Below are positions 6,627 through 12,600 of a stretch of DNA of 12,600 nucleotides, piece by piece; the stretch's first letter is position 1; each line of letters opens with the position of its first letter. The stretch is from positions 1-12,600 of the forward strand of contig JAEORN010000370.1 of NCBI GenBank assembly GCA_016840825.1, written 5' to 3'. This stretch comes from Candidatus Thorarchaeota archaeon (lineage in GTDB: Archaea > Asgardarchaeota > Thorarchaeia > Thorarchaeales > Thorarchaeaceae). The notes below the pieces were generated by a model that saw only the letters and a list, made by a program, of their open reading frames with translations, was not told where the DNA came from and ran no database searches. The position numbers and the translations under genes are program-made.

Positions 6627-7286
6627 TTAGCTGTACTTTACTGCTAGCTCGCGAATGTAATCTGCAGCATCCTCTGCTTGTTGAGCTACCTTTACTATCC
6701 TCTCTGTAACGGATTGAAAGAAAACAATCTCATGGGGTTTGTATTTTGGCATTGTGTATAGCTTGCCCATAAGCTCGAACTGGATGTCGCGTGCTTTTTC
6801 TCTTTCCTTGTCTAGTTTTCTTGTTATTTCTATAGCATTCGTGAAATCGGTATATAGATACTTTATCGCATCTTGCAGAAGATCTGTGCATATCCAGACC
6901 TGTTGGCCAATTTCTCGAATCTCATGTGGAGGCTGTATGCTCTTTCCCATAATCATAACACGAATAGCATCCTCTGTTGCATCGATAACATCATCTATCG
7001 ATTTGACCAGTGTGTGTCTTTCTAGAGCGGCTTGAGGTAGAAAAGCAGACTTAGTAAGTATATTCTCAACGAGATTCTCCTTGACGCCGTCCATTTCTCG
7101 CTCTATTTCAATAATCTCATGTTCTAATTCCTTTAGAACATCAGCCTTACCTTCCTCCCAGACCTTAGATGCAACACATAACTTTGCGCTTGCAGATTGC
7201 ATACCTTTGCTAAGGACCAGTAAAAGCTCGTCAGCCTGCTTCTGCAAGTCCTTATCTCCAGTTCCGAATATTCTAGAGAAAGCCAT
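6627..7286 (-). CDS. DUF47 (PhoU-like) family protein, PiT partner
   Basis: A 219-aa all-helical protein of the DUF47/PhoU-like family, usual length about 210-225. Such proteins are typically encoded next to PiT permeases and are thought to modulate phosphate transport by binding metal-phosphate. Features seen: the short N-terminal MAFSRIFGTGDKDLQKQADELL; the acidic helix with ELEHEIIEIEREMDGVKENLVENI (E/D-x3-D-type metal positions); the mid-helix SIDDVIDATEDAIRVMIMG; and a C-terminal helix VAQQAEDAADYIRELAVK. The frame is open further upstream to 7526, but that part is proline- and arginine-rich and unlike the family. AAAGGAG lies 8 bases before the ATG at 7286. It is the first gene of the operon with the permease. 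Confidence 0.9.
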   Translation of the reverse strand: MAFSRIFGTGDKDLQKQADELLLVLSKGMQSASAKLCVASKVWEEGKADVLKELEHEIIEIEREMDGVKENLVENILTKSAFLPQAALERHTLVKSIDDVIDATEDAIRVMIMGKSIQPPHEIREIGQQVWICTDLLQDAIKYLYTDFTNAIEITRKLDKEREKARDIQFELMGKLYTMPKYKPHEIVFFQSVTERIVKVAQQAEDAADYIRELAVKYS

Positions 7287-7349
7287 TGTATATACTCCTT
7301 TGACTGGACAAGGAATTGGATTTGAAACATAGGTAAAAAACCTGTGGTT

Positions 7350-7418
7350 AAAAATAGGTTGACGTCGAGGATCTGCTTGAATTGGATTAGGCGTGGATGT
7401 TATAGACTCCTCGACGTC
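7350..7418 (-). terminator. Long-loop hairpin terminator after the ARPP-1 gene
   Basis: GACGTCGAGGA (7361-7371) and TCCTCGACGTC (7408-7418) are perfect inverted repeats of 11 bp around a 36-base loop. Reading leftwards, the stem is followed by AACCTATTTTTAACC, so it could end the ARPP-1 transcript, whose stop lies 25 bases before the stem. The same AT-rich stretch (TATTTTTAA on the minus strand) is also the best TATA candidate for the DUF47-permease operon. Confidence 0.6.
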
Positions 7419-7443
7419 TTTTCGGTCCAATCTCGTGCGAGTT

Positions 7444-8442
7444 TCAGGAGGTGGTAGAGAGTGTGCAGTAGAGAATACTTGGACTGGAGAGTTCCAGATT
7501 CTGTCCAATGATGGCTTCACCCACAAGTTCGTCTATACCAACATGCAGATTATCAGATCCATCCTTTACGAAGACTTCCTTTTCTGTGATCTCTCTCATA
7601 CGGTAGATAAGCTGAATAGCTGTTGCCCATGCAGCTTCTCCTTCTAATGGCCAAGCATCAGTTACAATATCATCCATGAGAAGCGATTCAATGAATCCTA
7701 CACGCTTCTGAAAGGCTTGTGATGAGCGATATAGTTCGAAGGCTTGAATGCCATCCTCGCGCTTAATTACTATTACTCCACAGGTTCGGTCAGGTAATTG
7801 TTCCCGAATCTGGTCAGCAGCCTTAGTCACTTCTTTCTGCTTCTTCTCTAAAGCTTCTGTGTATTTTGTAGGATCCTTTGCTCCTGCGCCAACAGCATAG
7901 CCACTGGCTGCCCCCCAGATTTCTCCTTGATCAACAGCAGATTCTGGGATGTAGTGCTCAACATCTGTCATGATACTCTGGTACTTCATAACATTTATTC
8001 TGTTTCGAAGATCTTTGCCAGATGCACCCATTGAACGGTAAATACTCCCTCTTCTCAAAGGATGAGGAGCATGTACGCACTTGACAGGAATTCGTCGTTC
8101 TTCTCCAGGTTGTAGGATTGTACTTTGCAGGACAATCCTATCCTGACTACCCTGTCCAAGTAGGACCTCGGAAGCCTCAATCAGGACTGGGCGCTCACCC
8201 CTATTCTGAGCGATAAGAGTTGCAACTTGATCTCCTCCCTCAAGGATAACAAGATCTCCGGTTGCCAGAGCTTCCGCAGCATTGATGTAATCCACTTCAG
8301 TTTCAGAAGATTCGATTTTTGTAATTGGCACGAAAGAAAAACTGCCATACTCTACAGGACGTTCCAGACTGAATATTCCATTCATCAGAAACTCATCTGC
8401 TAATGCGCGAATCTGTGCCGCGCCATCAATCTGTGACACCAT
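7444..8442 (-). CDS. ARPP-1 / DUF6569 domain protein
   Basis: A 332-aa soluble protein that I assign to the ARPP-1 (DUF6569) family by its pattern. From the ATG at 8442: an opening FSFVPI-type strand (36-40), then INAAEALATGDLVILEGG (53-70), then the hallmark EASEVLLGQGSQDRIVLQS (90-108; the E-x-LxGxxQ-x-R core). After that come TILQPGEERRIPVKCVH (108-124) and a long variable middle with charged helix EKKQKEVTKAADQIREQLP. The C-terminal half follows with GVIVIKREDGIQAFELYRSSQAFQ (222-245). The biochemical function of the family is unknown, although some members occur near phosphatase and rhodanese-like genes. AAGGTG overlaps a possible GTG start (8448) and is 3 bases from the ATG at 8442. The next GTG (8439) is also possible, so the exact start is open. 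The promoter carries repeated motifs. Confidence 0.75.
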   Translation of the reverse strand: MVSQIDGAAQIRALADEFLMNGIFSLERPVEYGSFSFVPITKIESSETEVDYINAAEALATGDLVILEGGDQVATLIAQNRGERPVLIEASEVLLGQGSQDRIVLQSTILQPGEERRIPVKCVHAPHPLRRGSIYRSMGASGKDLRNRINVMKYQSIMTDVEHYIPESAVDQGEIWGAASGYAVGAGAKDPTKYTEALEKKQKEVTKAADQIREQLPDRTCGVIVIKREDGIQAFELYRSSQAFQKRVGFIESLLMDDIVTDAWPLEGEAAWATAIQLIYRMREITEKEVFVKDGSDNLHVGIDELVGEAIIGQNLELSSPSILYCTLSTTS

Positions 8443-8450
8443 GTACACCT

Positions 8451-8516
8451 TGTATTAGTGTATTATGTAATAGTGTTACACGATTCCTTATAAAGTATTA
8501 CACCAAATATGTAATA
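8451..8516. promoter_or_regulatory. Promoter with clustered TGTAWTA motifs
   Basis: The TATA-like box TTATAAAG (8488-8495; CTTTATAA on the minus strand) would start the ARPP-1 transcript near 8465, giving a leader of roughly 20 bases. Around it are TGTATTA (8451), TGTATTA (8459), TGTAATA (8466), TGTTACA (8474), an inverted TATTACA (8496) and TGTAATA (8510). The first four repeat every 7-8 bases across the expected start site. GTGTTACAC (8473) and GTATTACAC (8495) are 22 bases apart, two helical turns. This looks like an operator array for a repressor, but AT-rich sequence can produce such motifs by chance. The rest of the 169-base gap up to the acetyltransferase holds a second TATA-like stretch (ATTAAAA, 8586-8592). 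Confidence 0.5.
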
Positions 8517-8611
8517 ATAGTTGATATTTGGATTTCAGAACCAGAAATCTGGAGTATAGGGGTAGATATTGCTTGGAGCGAGAGCATTAAAATGGACAGC
8601 CTTGCAATTCG

Positions 8612-9538
8612 ATGGAAATGATATCAATTAGAAATAGAGCATTCCATTGGAATGAGGATTTTGAAACAGTTCGCCAATTTCTAATCGAGATTTGGAATGA
8701 GGGGCCACTATACCGCAACTGGATTCCATCAATGTTTGAGAATATGAAATTTGGACCGGGTGGAAAGGAATACGTAGATGAAGATGACGAACATGTCAGG
8801 ATTTGGGAAGGGCCGGATTCGAGGATAATAGGCGTTTCCATTGCTAAGCCATCGGGAGAATGCTGGGTGCATATACATCCTCAATTTCTGGACTGCGAGA
8901 GGGAGATTATACTCTGGATAGAAGAACAGAGAAGTAAGACCAAGAGTAGTTCTGGTGAGCGAGTGAGATGTCATTTTGTCGTTGAAGAGCACGATCATAA
9001 TCGCATAGAAATGCTGAGGGATCTTGGCTACGAGAGATCAGAGATTGAAGGCATATCTCAGGTTAGGAAACAAGGACTGTCAATCCCGGATTATCATGTA
9101 CCAGAGGGATATTCTGTAAGGAATGCTGAAATTATGGAAGAATGGGAAGAGTACAGACGGGTACAGATGGCAGTCTTTTCGCATGTGAAGGAGATGAGTA
9201 GGAAAATGCTTGAACTCTACAGTAAAGCATCCTTCTATATTCCTGAACTTGACATCGTTGCAGTAGATCCCAAGGGTAGATTCGCAGCTTTTTGCACAGG
9301 ACGAATAGACCCAGTCAGTAGAATAGCAGAATTGGAACCAGTGGGTACTCACCCAGACCATAGAAAGAAGGGGCTTGCTAAGGCTGTGATAATAGAGTGT
9401 CTGAAAAGGCTTGAAAGTCATAATCCAGTCGCAGTTGTCATCTTGGGAGCCGCCCCTACTGAAGGAGCTAATCGACTATACGAATCGGTTGGATTTGAGA
9501 ATTTGGGAGAGCGACATATCTGGTCAAAAGATATCTGA
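8612..9538 (+). CDS. GNAT-family N-acetyltransferase, two tandem domains
   Basis: A 308-aa protein with a degenerate N-terminal GNAT-like half (about 1-155) and an intact C-terminal GNAT domain (about 166-308). In the latter, ELEPVGTHPDHRKKGLAKAV contains the acetyl-CoA pyrophosphate-binding loop R251-K-K-G254-L-A256, followed by the GANRLYESVGF (285-295) motif that ends the fold. The first half has no visible binding loop and may be structural or bind substrate. The acceptor (protein, aminoglycoside or small amine) is unknown. The start is ATG 8612 or ATG 8618; a stop in frame at 8588-8590 excludes anything longer. There is no good Shine-Dalgarno, and the TATA-like ATTAAAA about 20-25 bases upstream suggests a leaderless transcript. 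The gene converges on the alanyl-tRNA synthetase gene with 17 bases between. Confidence 0.85.
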   Translation: MEMISIRNRAFHWNEDFETVRQFLIEIWNEGPLYRNWIPSMFENMKFGPGGKEYVDEDDEHVRIWEGPDSRIIGVSIAKPSGECWVHIHPQFLDCEREIILWIEEQRSKTKSSSGERVRCHFVVEEHDHNRIEMLRDLGYERSEIEGISQVRKQGLSIPDYHVPEGYSVRNAEIMEEWEEYRRVQMAVFSHVKEMSRKMLELYSKASFYIPELDIVAVDPKGRFAAFCTGRIDPVSRIAELEPVGTHPDHRKKGLAKAVIIECLKRLESHNPVAVVILGAAPTEGANRLYESVGFENLGERHIWSKDI

Positions 9539-9539
9539 T

Positions 9540-9564
9540 CTTGAAAAGCTCGGAGCTATTCAAG
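9540..9564. terminator. Bidirectional hairpin between convergent genes
   Basis: CTTGAA-A-AGCT (9540-9550) and AGCT-A-TTCAAG (9554-9564) pair around a CGG loop with a single A/A mismatch. The stem includes the stop codon of the leftward gene and begins right after the stop of the rightward one. T runs on either side are short, so it may act as a weak shared terminator or as a 3'-end stabiliser. Confidence 0.45.
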
Positions 9565-11328
9565 AATCGCCTTTATTCGCATGATTCCAGCGCCAATCTT
9601 CTCTTGTTTGGTAATCCTGAATCTTCCAAGGATACCAGTCCTTTCAACATGTGGGCCGCCACATAGCTCCTTACTGAAATCGCCTACTGAGTATACCGAT
9701 ACAGTTTCGCCATAGTTCTCTTTGAAGAAGGCGAGAGCTCCAGATGTGATAGCATCGTCATAGGGCATGAATCTCCTTTCTACTTCAAGGTCCTTCTCAA
9801 TAACCCCATTGACAAGATTCTCCACTTCTTTGACTTCTTCTGGCGTCAATTTTCGATCAAATGTGAAATCGAATCGTAATCGTTCCTTGGTGATATTACT
9901 ACCATTCTGTGTTACTTCACTGCCCAGAACCTTTCGTAGAGCTGCTTGCAGAAGGTGCGTTGCAGTATGGAGCATAGTGATCTCCTCACTATGATCAGCA
10001 AGGCCTCCCTTGAACTTACCCTGAGTTGCAGTTCGGGATATCTCTCTGTGTTCCTCGAATTGCCTCTGGAATTCCTTCATATCGACCTTAATTCCATTCT
10101 CGACTGCAATCTCGCGGGTCATCTCAACTGGCAATCCAAAGCTTGTGAAAAGGAGGAAAGCGTCCTCTCCAGTAATTGTTCCAGTTTCATCCAGAATCCT
10201 TTGCAACTTCCGAAGAGCTTTCTGGAGGGTCTTTCTGAATTTGGTTTCTTCTTCTTCTAGATTCTGATGTATGAATTCTTTATTTCGATTAACCTCATCA
10301 TAGACATCCTCATACATCTTGATGGTAATATCAGCTAAATATCTCATGAAGCCTTTCTCGATACCAAGAAGATCTGCACTGTGGACTGATTTCCTAATAA
10401 GACGTCGAACGATATAACCAGCTTCGACATTGGATGGACCAATCTTTCTATCATCAGCCATGATCATCACTGCGGATTTCACATGATCAGCAATTATTCG
10501 CATCTGACGCATCTGATACTCATCTGGCTCTTCAATTCCAGACATTTCTTTGATTTTATTTGTCAGAGGTAAGAAAAGGTCCGTATCGAACACTGATTGG
10601 ACGCCTTGAAGCATGGCGAGGGTCCGCTCAACTCCCATCCCCGTATCGATGTTCCGTCGTTCCATCTTTACATAGGACCCATCTGCTTTCTTGTTGTAGT
10701 ACATGAAGACATCATTCCATACTTCAACAAAATGACCACAACTACATCCAGGTCGACAATCGCTTCCACAGCGGGGAATCTCGTCAACTTCAATGAACAT
10801 CTCAGTATCAGGCCCACATGGTCCAGTGCTACCAGCTGGGCCCCACCAGTTGTCTTCTTTCCCGAGATAGTAGATACGATCCTCGGGAATTCCCACACCC
10901 TTCCATATTTCGGCTGACTCTTCATCACGATCTGCATCTTTATCTCCAGCGAAGACTGAAACAGAGAGCTTGTCTGGATGGAATCCTAGATACTTCTTAG
11001 ATGTAAGGAATTCATAGCTCCAAGTAATAGCTTCCTTCTTCCAGTAGTCGTTTAGACTCCAGTTGCCCAGCATTTCGAAGAATGTCAGATGAGTGGTATC
11101 ACCTACTTCATCGATGTCAGTCGTTCTGATACATTTCTGACAACTAGCAAGCCTACTACCTTGTGGGTGGGGTTCTCCGAGTAGGAATGGAACTAATGGA
11201 TGCATACCTGCGGATGTGAATAGTACTGTTGGATCATTCTCTGGCATCAGGGATGATGGCGCTATTACCGCATGTTTCTTCTCTTTGAAGAAATCCAAGT
11301 ACATCTTTCTTAGTTCCTTCGCATTCAT
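9556..11328 (-). CDS. alaS: Alanyl-tRNA synthetase, short bacterial-type form without C-Ala domain
   Basis: Class II synthetase that charges tRNA-Ala with alanine. Numbered from the ATG at 11328 it has 590 residues. Family parts in order: motif 1 area with LFTSAGMHPLVPFLLG (36-51); motif 2 THLTFFEMLGNWSLNDYW (79-96); a cysteine-rich insertion RCGSDCRPGCSCGHF (186-200) that may bind zinc; motif 3 DTGMGVERTLAML (228-240); the tRNA-recognition helices with IIADHVKSAV and GPSNVEAGYIVRR (297-309); and the editing domain with zinc ligands His454-x3-His458 and Cys556-x3-His560. It stops right after the editing domain, where most AlaRS continue for about 280 residues (oligomerisation/DHHA1 C-Ala domain). 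This matches the short type common in candidate-phyla bacteria, not the long archaeal form. A GTG at 11337 is also in frame, but GAGAGTGA fits the ATG better. Confidence 0.9.
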   Translation of the reverse strand: MNAKELRKMYLDFFKEKKHAVIAPSSLMPENDPTVLFTSAGMHPLVPFLLGEPHPQGSRLASCQKCIRTTDIDEVGDTTHLTFFEMLGNWSLNDYWKKEAITWSYEFLTSKKYLGFHPDKLSVSVFAGDKDADRDEESAEIWKGVGIPEDRIYYLGKEDNWWGPAGSTGPCGPDTEMFIEVDEIPRCGSDCRPGCSCGHFVEVWNDVFMYYNKKADGSYVKMERRNIDTGMGVERTLAMLQGVQSVFDTDLFLPLTNKIKEMSGIEEPDEYQMRQMRIIADHVKSAVMIMADDRKIGPSNVEAGYIVRRLIRKSVHSADLLGIEKGFMRYLADITIKMYEDVYDEVNRNKEFIHQNLEEEETKFRKTLQKALRKLQRILDETGTITGEDAFLLFTSFGLPVEMTREIAVENGIKVDMKEFQRQFEEHREISRTATQGKFKGGLADHSEEITMLHTATHLLQAALRKVLGSEVTQNGSNITKERLRFDFTFDRKLTPEEVKEVENLVNGVIEKDLEVERRFMPYDDAITSGALAFFKENYGETVSVYSVGDFSKELCGGPHVERTGILGRFRITKQEKIGAGIMRIKAILE

Positions 11329-11391
11329 AACAGTCACTCTCAGTTGCTAGAATTCAGTGTCGCCAGTCAATGAATCATTAAAACCATTGCG

Positions 11392-11886
11392 TTAGGATAG
11401 AATTAATCCAGAATGGGTCATTCGATAGGTCCGTAATTTCGAAGATATCCAAGGATATCTCTGTAACCAGTTAAGAAACCGGTCATTGCTAACAATCTCT
11501 GCATCATACTTCATCGCTTCCTTAATGATGGTGAGATCATCATCTGTCCCTCTGGATGCTTCGACAACATGACCTTCTGTGATCAAGTTCTGAAGTGTCA
11601 TTGGTTTGTCAATCTTATGTTTAAGAGCCGCAGAAATCACAACAATTGGTTTGTATCCAGACGCAGAGAGGCTTCTGATTGCCCTGAGTAGATTCATTGC
11701 CTTTGGTATTCCATCAGGAGCAAGGTAGAAAGAAACGTTATTCCCGTCCACTATCAATATTCTATTCGAATTGGGATTTGATTTGGTAGTAGAGATTGTT
11801 CTTGACTTGCATTTATTGATGTGATCGTCAAGAACCCTTATGTCAAATGACCGGTCACAATGTGGACAACGGGCTCTCTTTGGCAT
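11392..11886 (-). CDS. Zinc-finger NYN/Zc3h12a-like ribonuclease
   Basis: A 164-aa protein joining an N-terminal C2HC zinc finger to a PIN-like NYN nuclease domain. The finger uses Cys7-x2-Cys10-x11-His22-x3-Cys26. The nuclease domain runs from about 42: RILIVDGNNVSF (first catalytic Asp47), KPIVVISAALKHKID (79-93), TEGHVVEASRGTDDDLTI (103-120; Asp115-117) and EIVSNDRFLNWL (130-141; Asp135). These are the four acidic positions of Zc3h12a/Regnase-type RNases, which cut single-stranded or structured RNA. The frame reaches back to a TTG at 11964 without a Shine-Dalgarno; AAGGTGA before the ATG at 11886 supports the shorter form. The AlaRS gene follows after 63 bases on the same strand, so co-transcription is possible. 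The RNA target is unknown. Confidence 0.8.
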   Translation of the reverse strand: MPKRARCPHCDRSFDIRVLDDHINKCKSRTISTTKSNPNSNRILIVDGNNVSFYLAPDGIPKAMNLLRAIRSLSASGYKPIVVISAALKHKIDKPMTLQNLITEGHVVEASRGTDDDLTIIKEAMKYDAEIVSNDRFLNWLQRYPWISSKLRTYRMTHSGLILS

Positions 11887-12014
11887 CACAGAATCCTCAC
11901 CTTTTGCATTTGCGTGAATCACTTTTGATAGTTTTCGCAGCGGCAGAGTGTGAAGATTGTCCAAATGGTCATATACAGTTCATAAATTTCAAAAGGAAAC
12001 TTTACCTAATTACT

Positions 12015-12086
12015 AAGGCGTCCGGTCTCGTTCTTGTTCGTCCTCCCGGCGGCTATGGACAAGAACGGACGCCGCCTTTTCTTTAT
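12015..12086 (+). ncRNA. Strong orphan hairpin with T tract, possible small structured RNA
   Basis: In this intergenic stretch GGCGTCCG (12017-12024) pairs with CGGACGCC (12066-12073). GTTCTTGT (12030-12037) pairs with ACAAGAAC (12059-12066), leaving a 5-base bulge on the left arm. The loop is GC-rich, and the right arm runs into GCCTTTTCTTTAT. On the plus strand this is a classic hairpin plus T tract, yet no plus-strand gene precedes it. On the minus strand it starts just after the transporter stop and could serve as that gene's terminator, but no T tract follows there. CATAAATTT near 11981 might be a plus-strand TATA box for a roughly 75-base RNA. RNA gene or terminator remains undecided. 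Confidence 0.35.
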
Positions 12087-12600
12087 AGCCCTATTAGATT
12101 CAGTAGATAAGCTACGAATAGAAACCAACCAGTACCTATCGCAAGTATTAGGAAACCTAAGGGGGTTGCAATCTTCGCAAACTCAACCATGGATATTGGT
12201 CTATGTTCCTTCTCAGCAAATGCCATGGCGAGGATATTAGCTGGACAACCGATTGGTAAGATAAAGCCACCCACATTCACTGCGAATATTAATACGATTG
12301 GGAGGAGTGGACTTATTGGTGCCAAATCAACTGCAATTGGAGCAACAACAGCAGAGATAGGTATGTTATCAATTACAGCAGATAGGAGTCCAGGAACCCA
12401 GATCATAAACACGACTGCGAAGAACTCATTTCCTCCAATGACTGACTGAACTCCGTCCCCAATCTCACCAATGATCCCCGTTATATCTAGGGCAGCGACA
12501 AGACCCAAGAGACCAATGAGAAAGAAGACTGTTCCCCAATTCACTTTCTTTAGGATATCATCCACCCATTCCCTACTGAACATGAGAAGGAAAGATGCTA
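12083..12600 (-). CDS. ArsB/NhaD-type ion transporter, C-terminal part (partial)
   Basis: The frame is open at the right edge, so this is the last 172 residues of a larger polytopic transporter (the whole family is about 400-450 aa). An ATG at 12583 is internal: the residues before it (ASFLLMFSREW) continue the hydrophobic helix and the usual pre-helix segment. Seen in order: KKVNWGTVFFLIGLLGLVAAL, like the V-x-W-x-T-x2-FFIGLF element of ArsB/NhaD; the WVPGLLSAVIDNIPISAVVAP re-entrant motif with Asp-Asn-Ile-Pro; IFAVNVGGFILPIGCPANILA, matching the NIGG-x4-G-x-PAN element; and a final helix. Substrates in this superfamily include arsenite, Na+/H+ and carboxylates, and cannot be chosen here. 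The stop lies a few bases from the long hairpin. Confidence 0.88.
   Translation of the reverse strand, partial: ASFLLMFSREWVDDILKKVNWGTVFFLIGLLGLVAALDITGIIGEIGDGVQSVIGGNEFFAVVFMIWVPGLLSAVIDNIPISAVVAPIAVDLAPISPLLPIVLIFAVNVGGFILPIGCPANILAMAFAEKEHRPISMVEFAKIATPLGFLILAIGTGWFLFVAYLLNLIGL

Noticed and set aside
6153..6647. Open frame of 164 codons on the plus strand
   Set aside because: Antisense to the phosphate permease; the Pro/Ile/Thr-rich translation is the mirror of membrane-helix codons.
7287..7526. N-terminal extension of the DUF47 protein by 80 residues
   Set aside because: The extension spans a terminator hairpin, overlaps the ARPP-1 gene and is not like the family; a good Shine-Dalgarno supports the start at 7286.
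9556..11328. AlaRS as a truncated pseudogene
   Set aside because: All catalytic and editing motifs are intact, the end falls at a domain boundary, and short AlaRS forms of this length are known in bacteria.
11847..12110. Plus-strand open frame of 87 codons covering the orphan hairpin
   Set aside because: It overlaps the nuclease gene antisense, has no ribosome site, and the hairpin would lie in its coding region.
1..12600. tRNA genes, CRISPR arrays, insertion sequences, defence clusters
   Set aside because: I looked for cloverleaf-like ends, regularly spaced repeats, and transposase, integrase or nuclease operons and saw none; the NYN RNase alone does not make a defence system.

Overview
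This window looks like ordinary chromosomal sequence from an archaeon, with moderate to low GC and densely packed genes. Most starts are preceded by Shine-Dalgarno sequences of the GGAGGTGA type, and TATA-like boxes lie upstream of several genes. A PiT phosphate permease paired with a DUF47 partner, a zinc-finger NYN ribonuclease and many small membrane or zinc-binding proteins of unknown function fit an archaeal gene set. An Asgard lineage such as Thorarchaeia is my best guess. That guess rests on gene style, not on a marker gene, and is held with modest confidence. No tRNA, rRNA, CRISPR array, transposase or phage gene is visible.

Left part (1-3474). The window opens in the last codons of a ferredoxin-like protein, followed by a small helical protein of unknown function and an acyl-CoA dehydrogenase whose catalytic Glu sits at the isovaleryl/long-chain position. 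A convergent small gene (possible longin-like fold) follows. It diverges from a 55-residue cysteine-rich zinc-binding protein that is too short for usual ORF cut-offs. That gene is followed by a nitroreductase-family flavoprotein and a three-helix membrane protein that probably starts at CTG.

Middle part (3553-8442). A large membrane-anchored surface protein ends in a clear intrinsic terminator. Next is a metallo-beta-lactamase-fold hydrolase of the RNase Z/arylsulfatase-like type, whose stop codon interlocks in a CTAG palindrome with that of a convergent phosphate permease. The permease forms a two-gene minus-strand operon with a DUF47 (PhoU-like) regulator. Upstream of that, past a hairpin terminator, lies an ARPP-1/DUF6569-family protein. 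Its promoter is crowded with short repeated TGTAWTA motifs around the TATA box.

Right part (8612-12600). A two-domain GNAT acetyltransferase converges on a shortened bacterial-type alanyl-tRNA synthetase that keeps its editing domain but has no C-Ala domain. Behind it come a zinc-finger NYN/Zc3h12a-like ribonuclease, a strong orphan hairpin with a T tract, and the C-terminal part of an ArsB/NhaD-type ion transporter running off the right edge.

Two units are functionally coherent: phosphate uptake (DUF47 plus PiT) and fatty-acid/redox metabolism (ferredoxin, acyl-CoA dehydrogenase and possibly the nitroreductase). I found no convincing new multi-gene system. The most notable points are the mini alanyl-tRNA synthetase, the CTG-start membrane protein, the unrecognised six-cysteine mini-protein, the repeated motifs before the ARPP-1 gene and the orphan hairpin.
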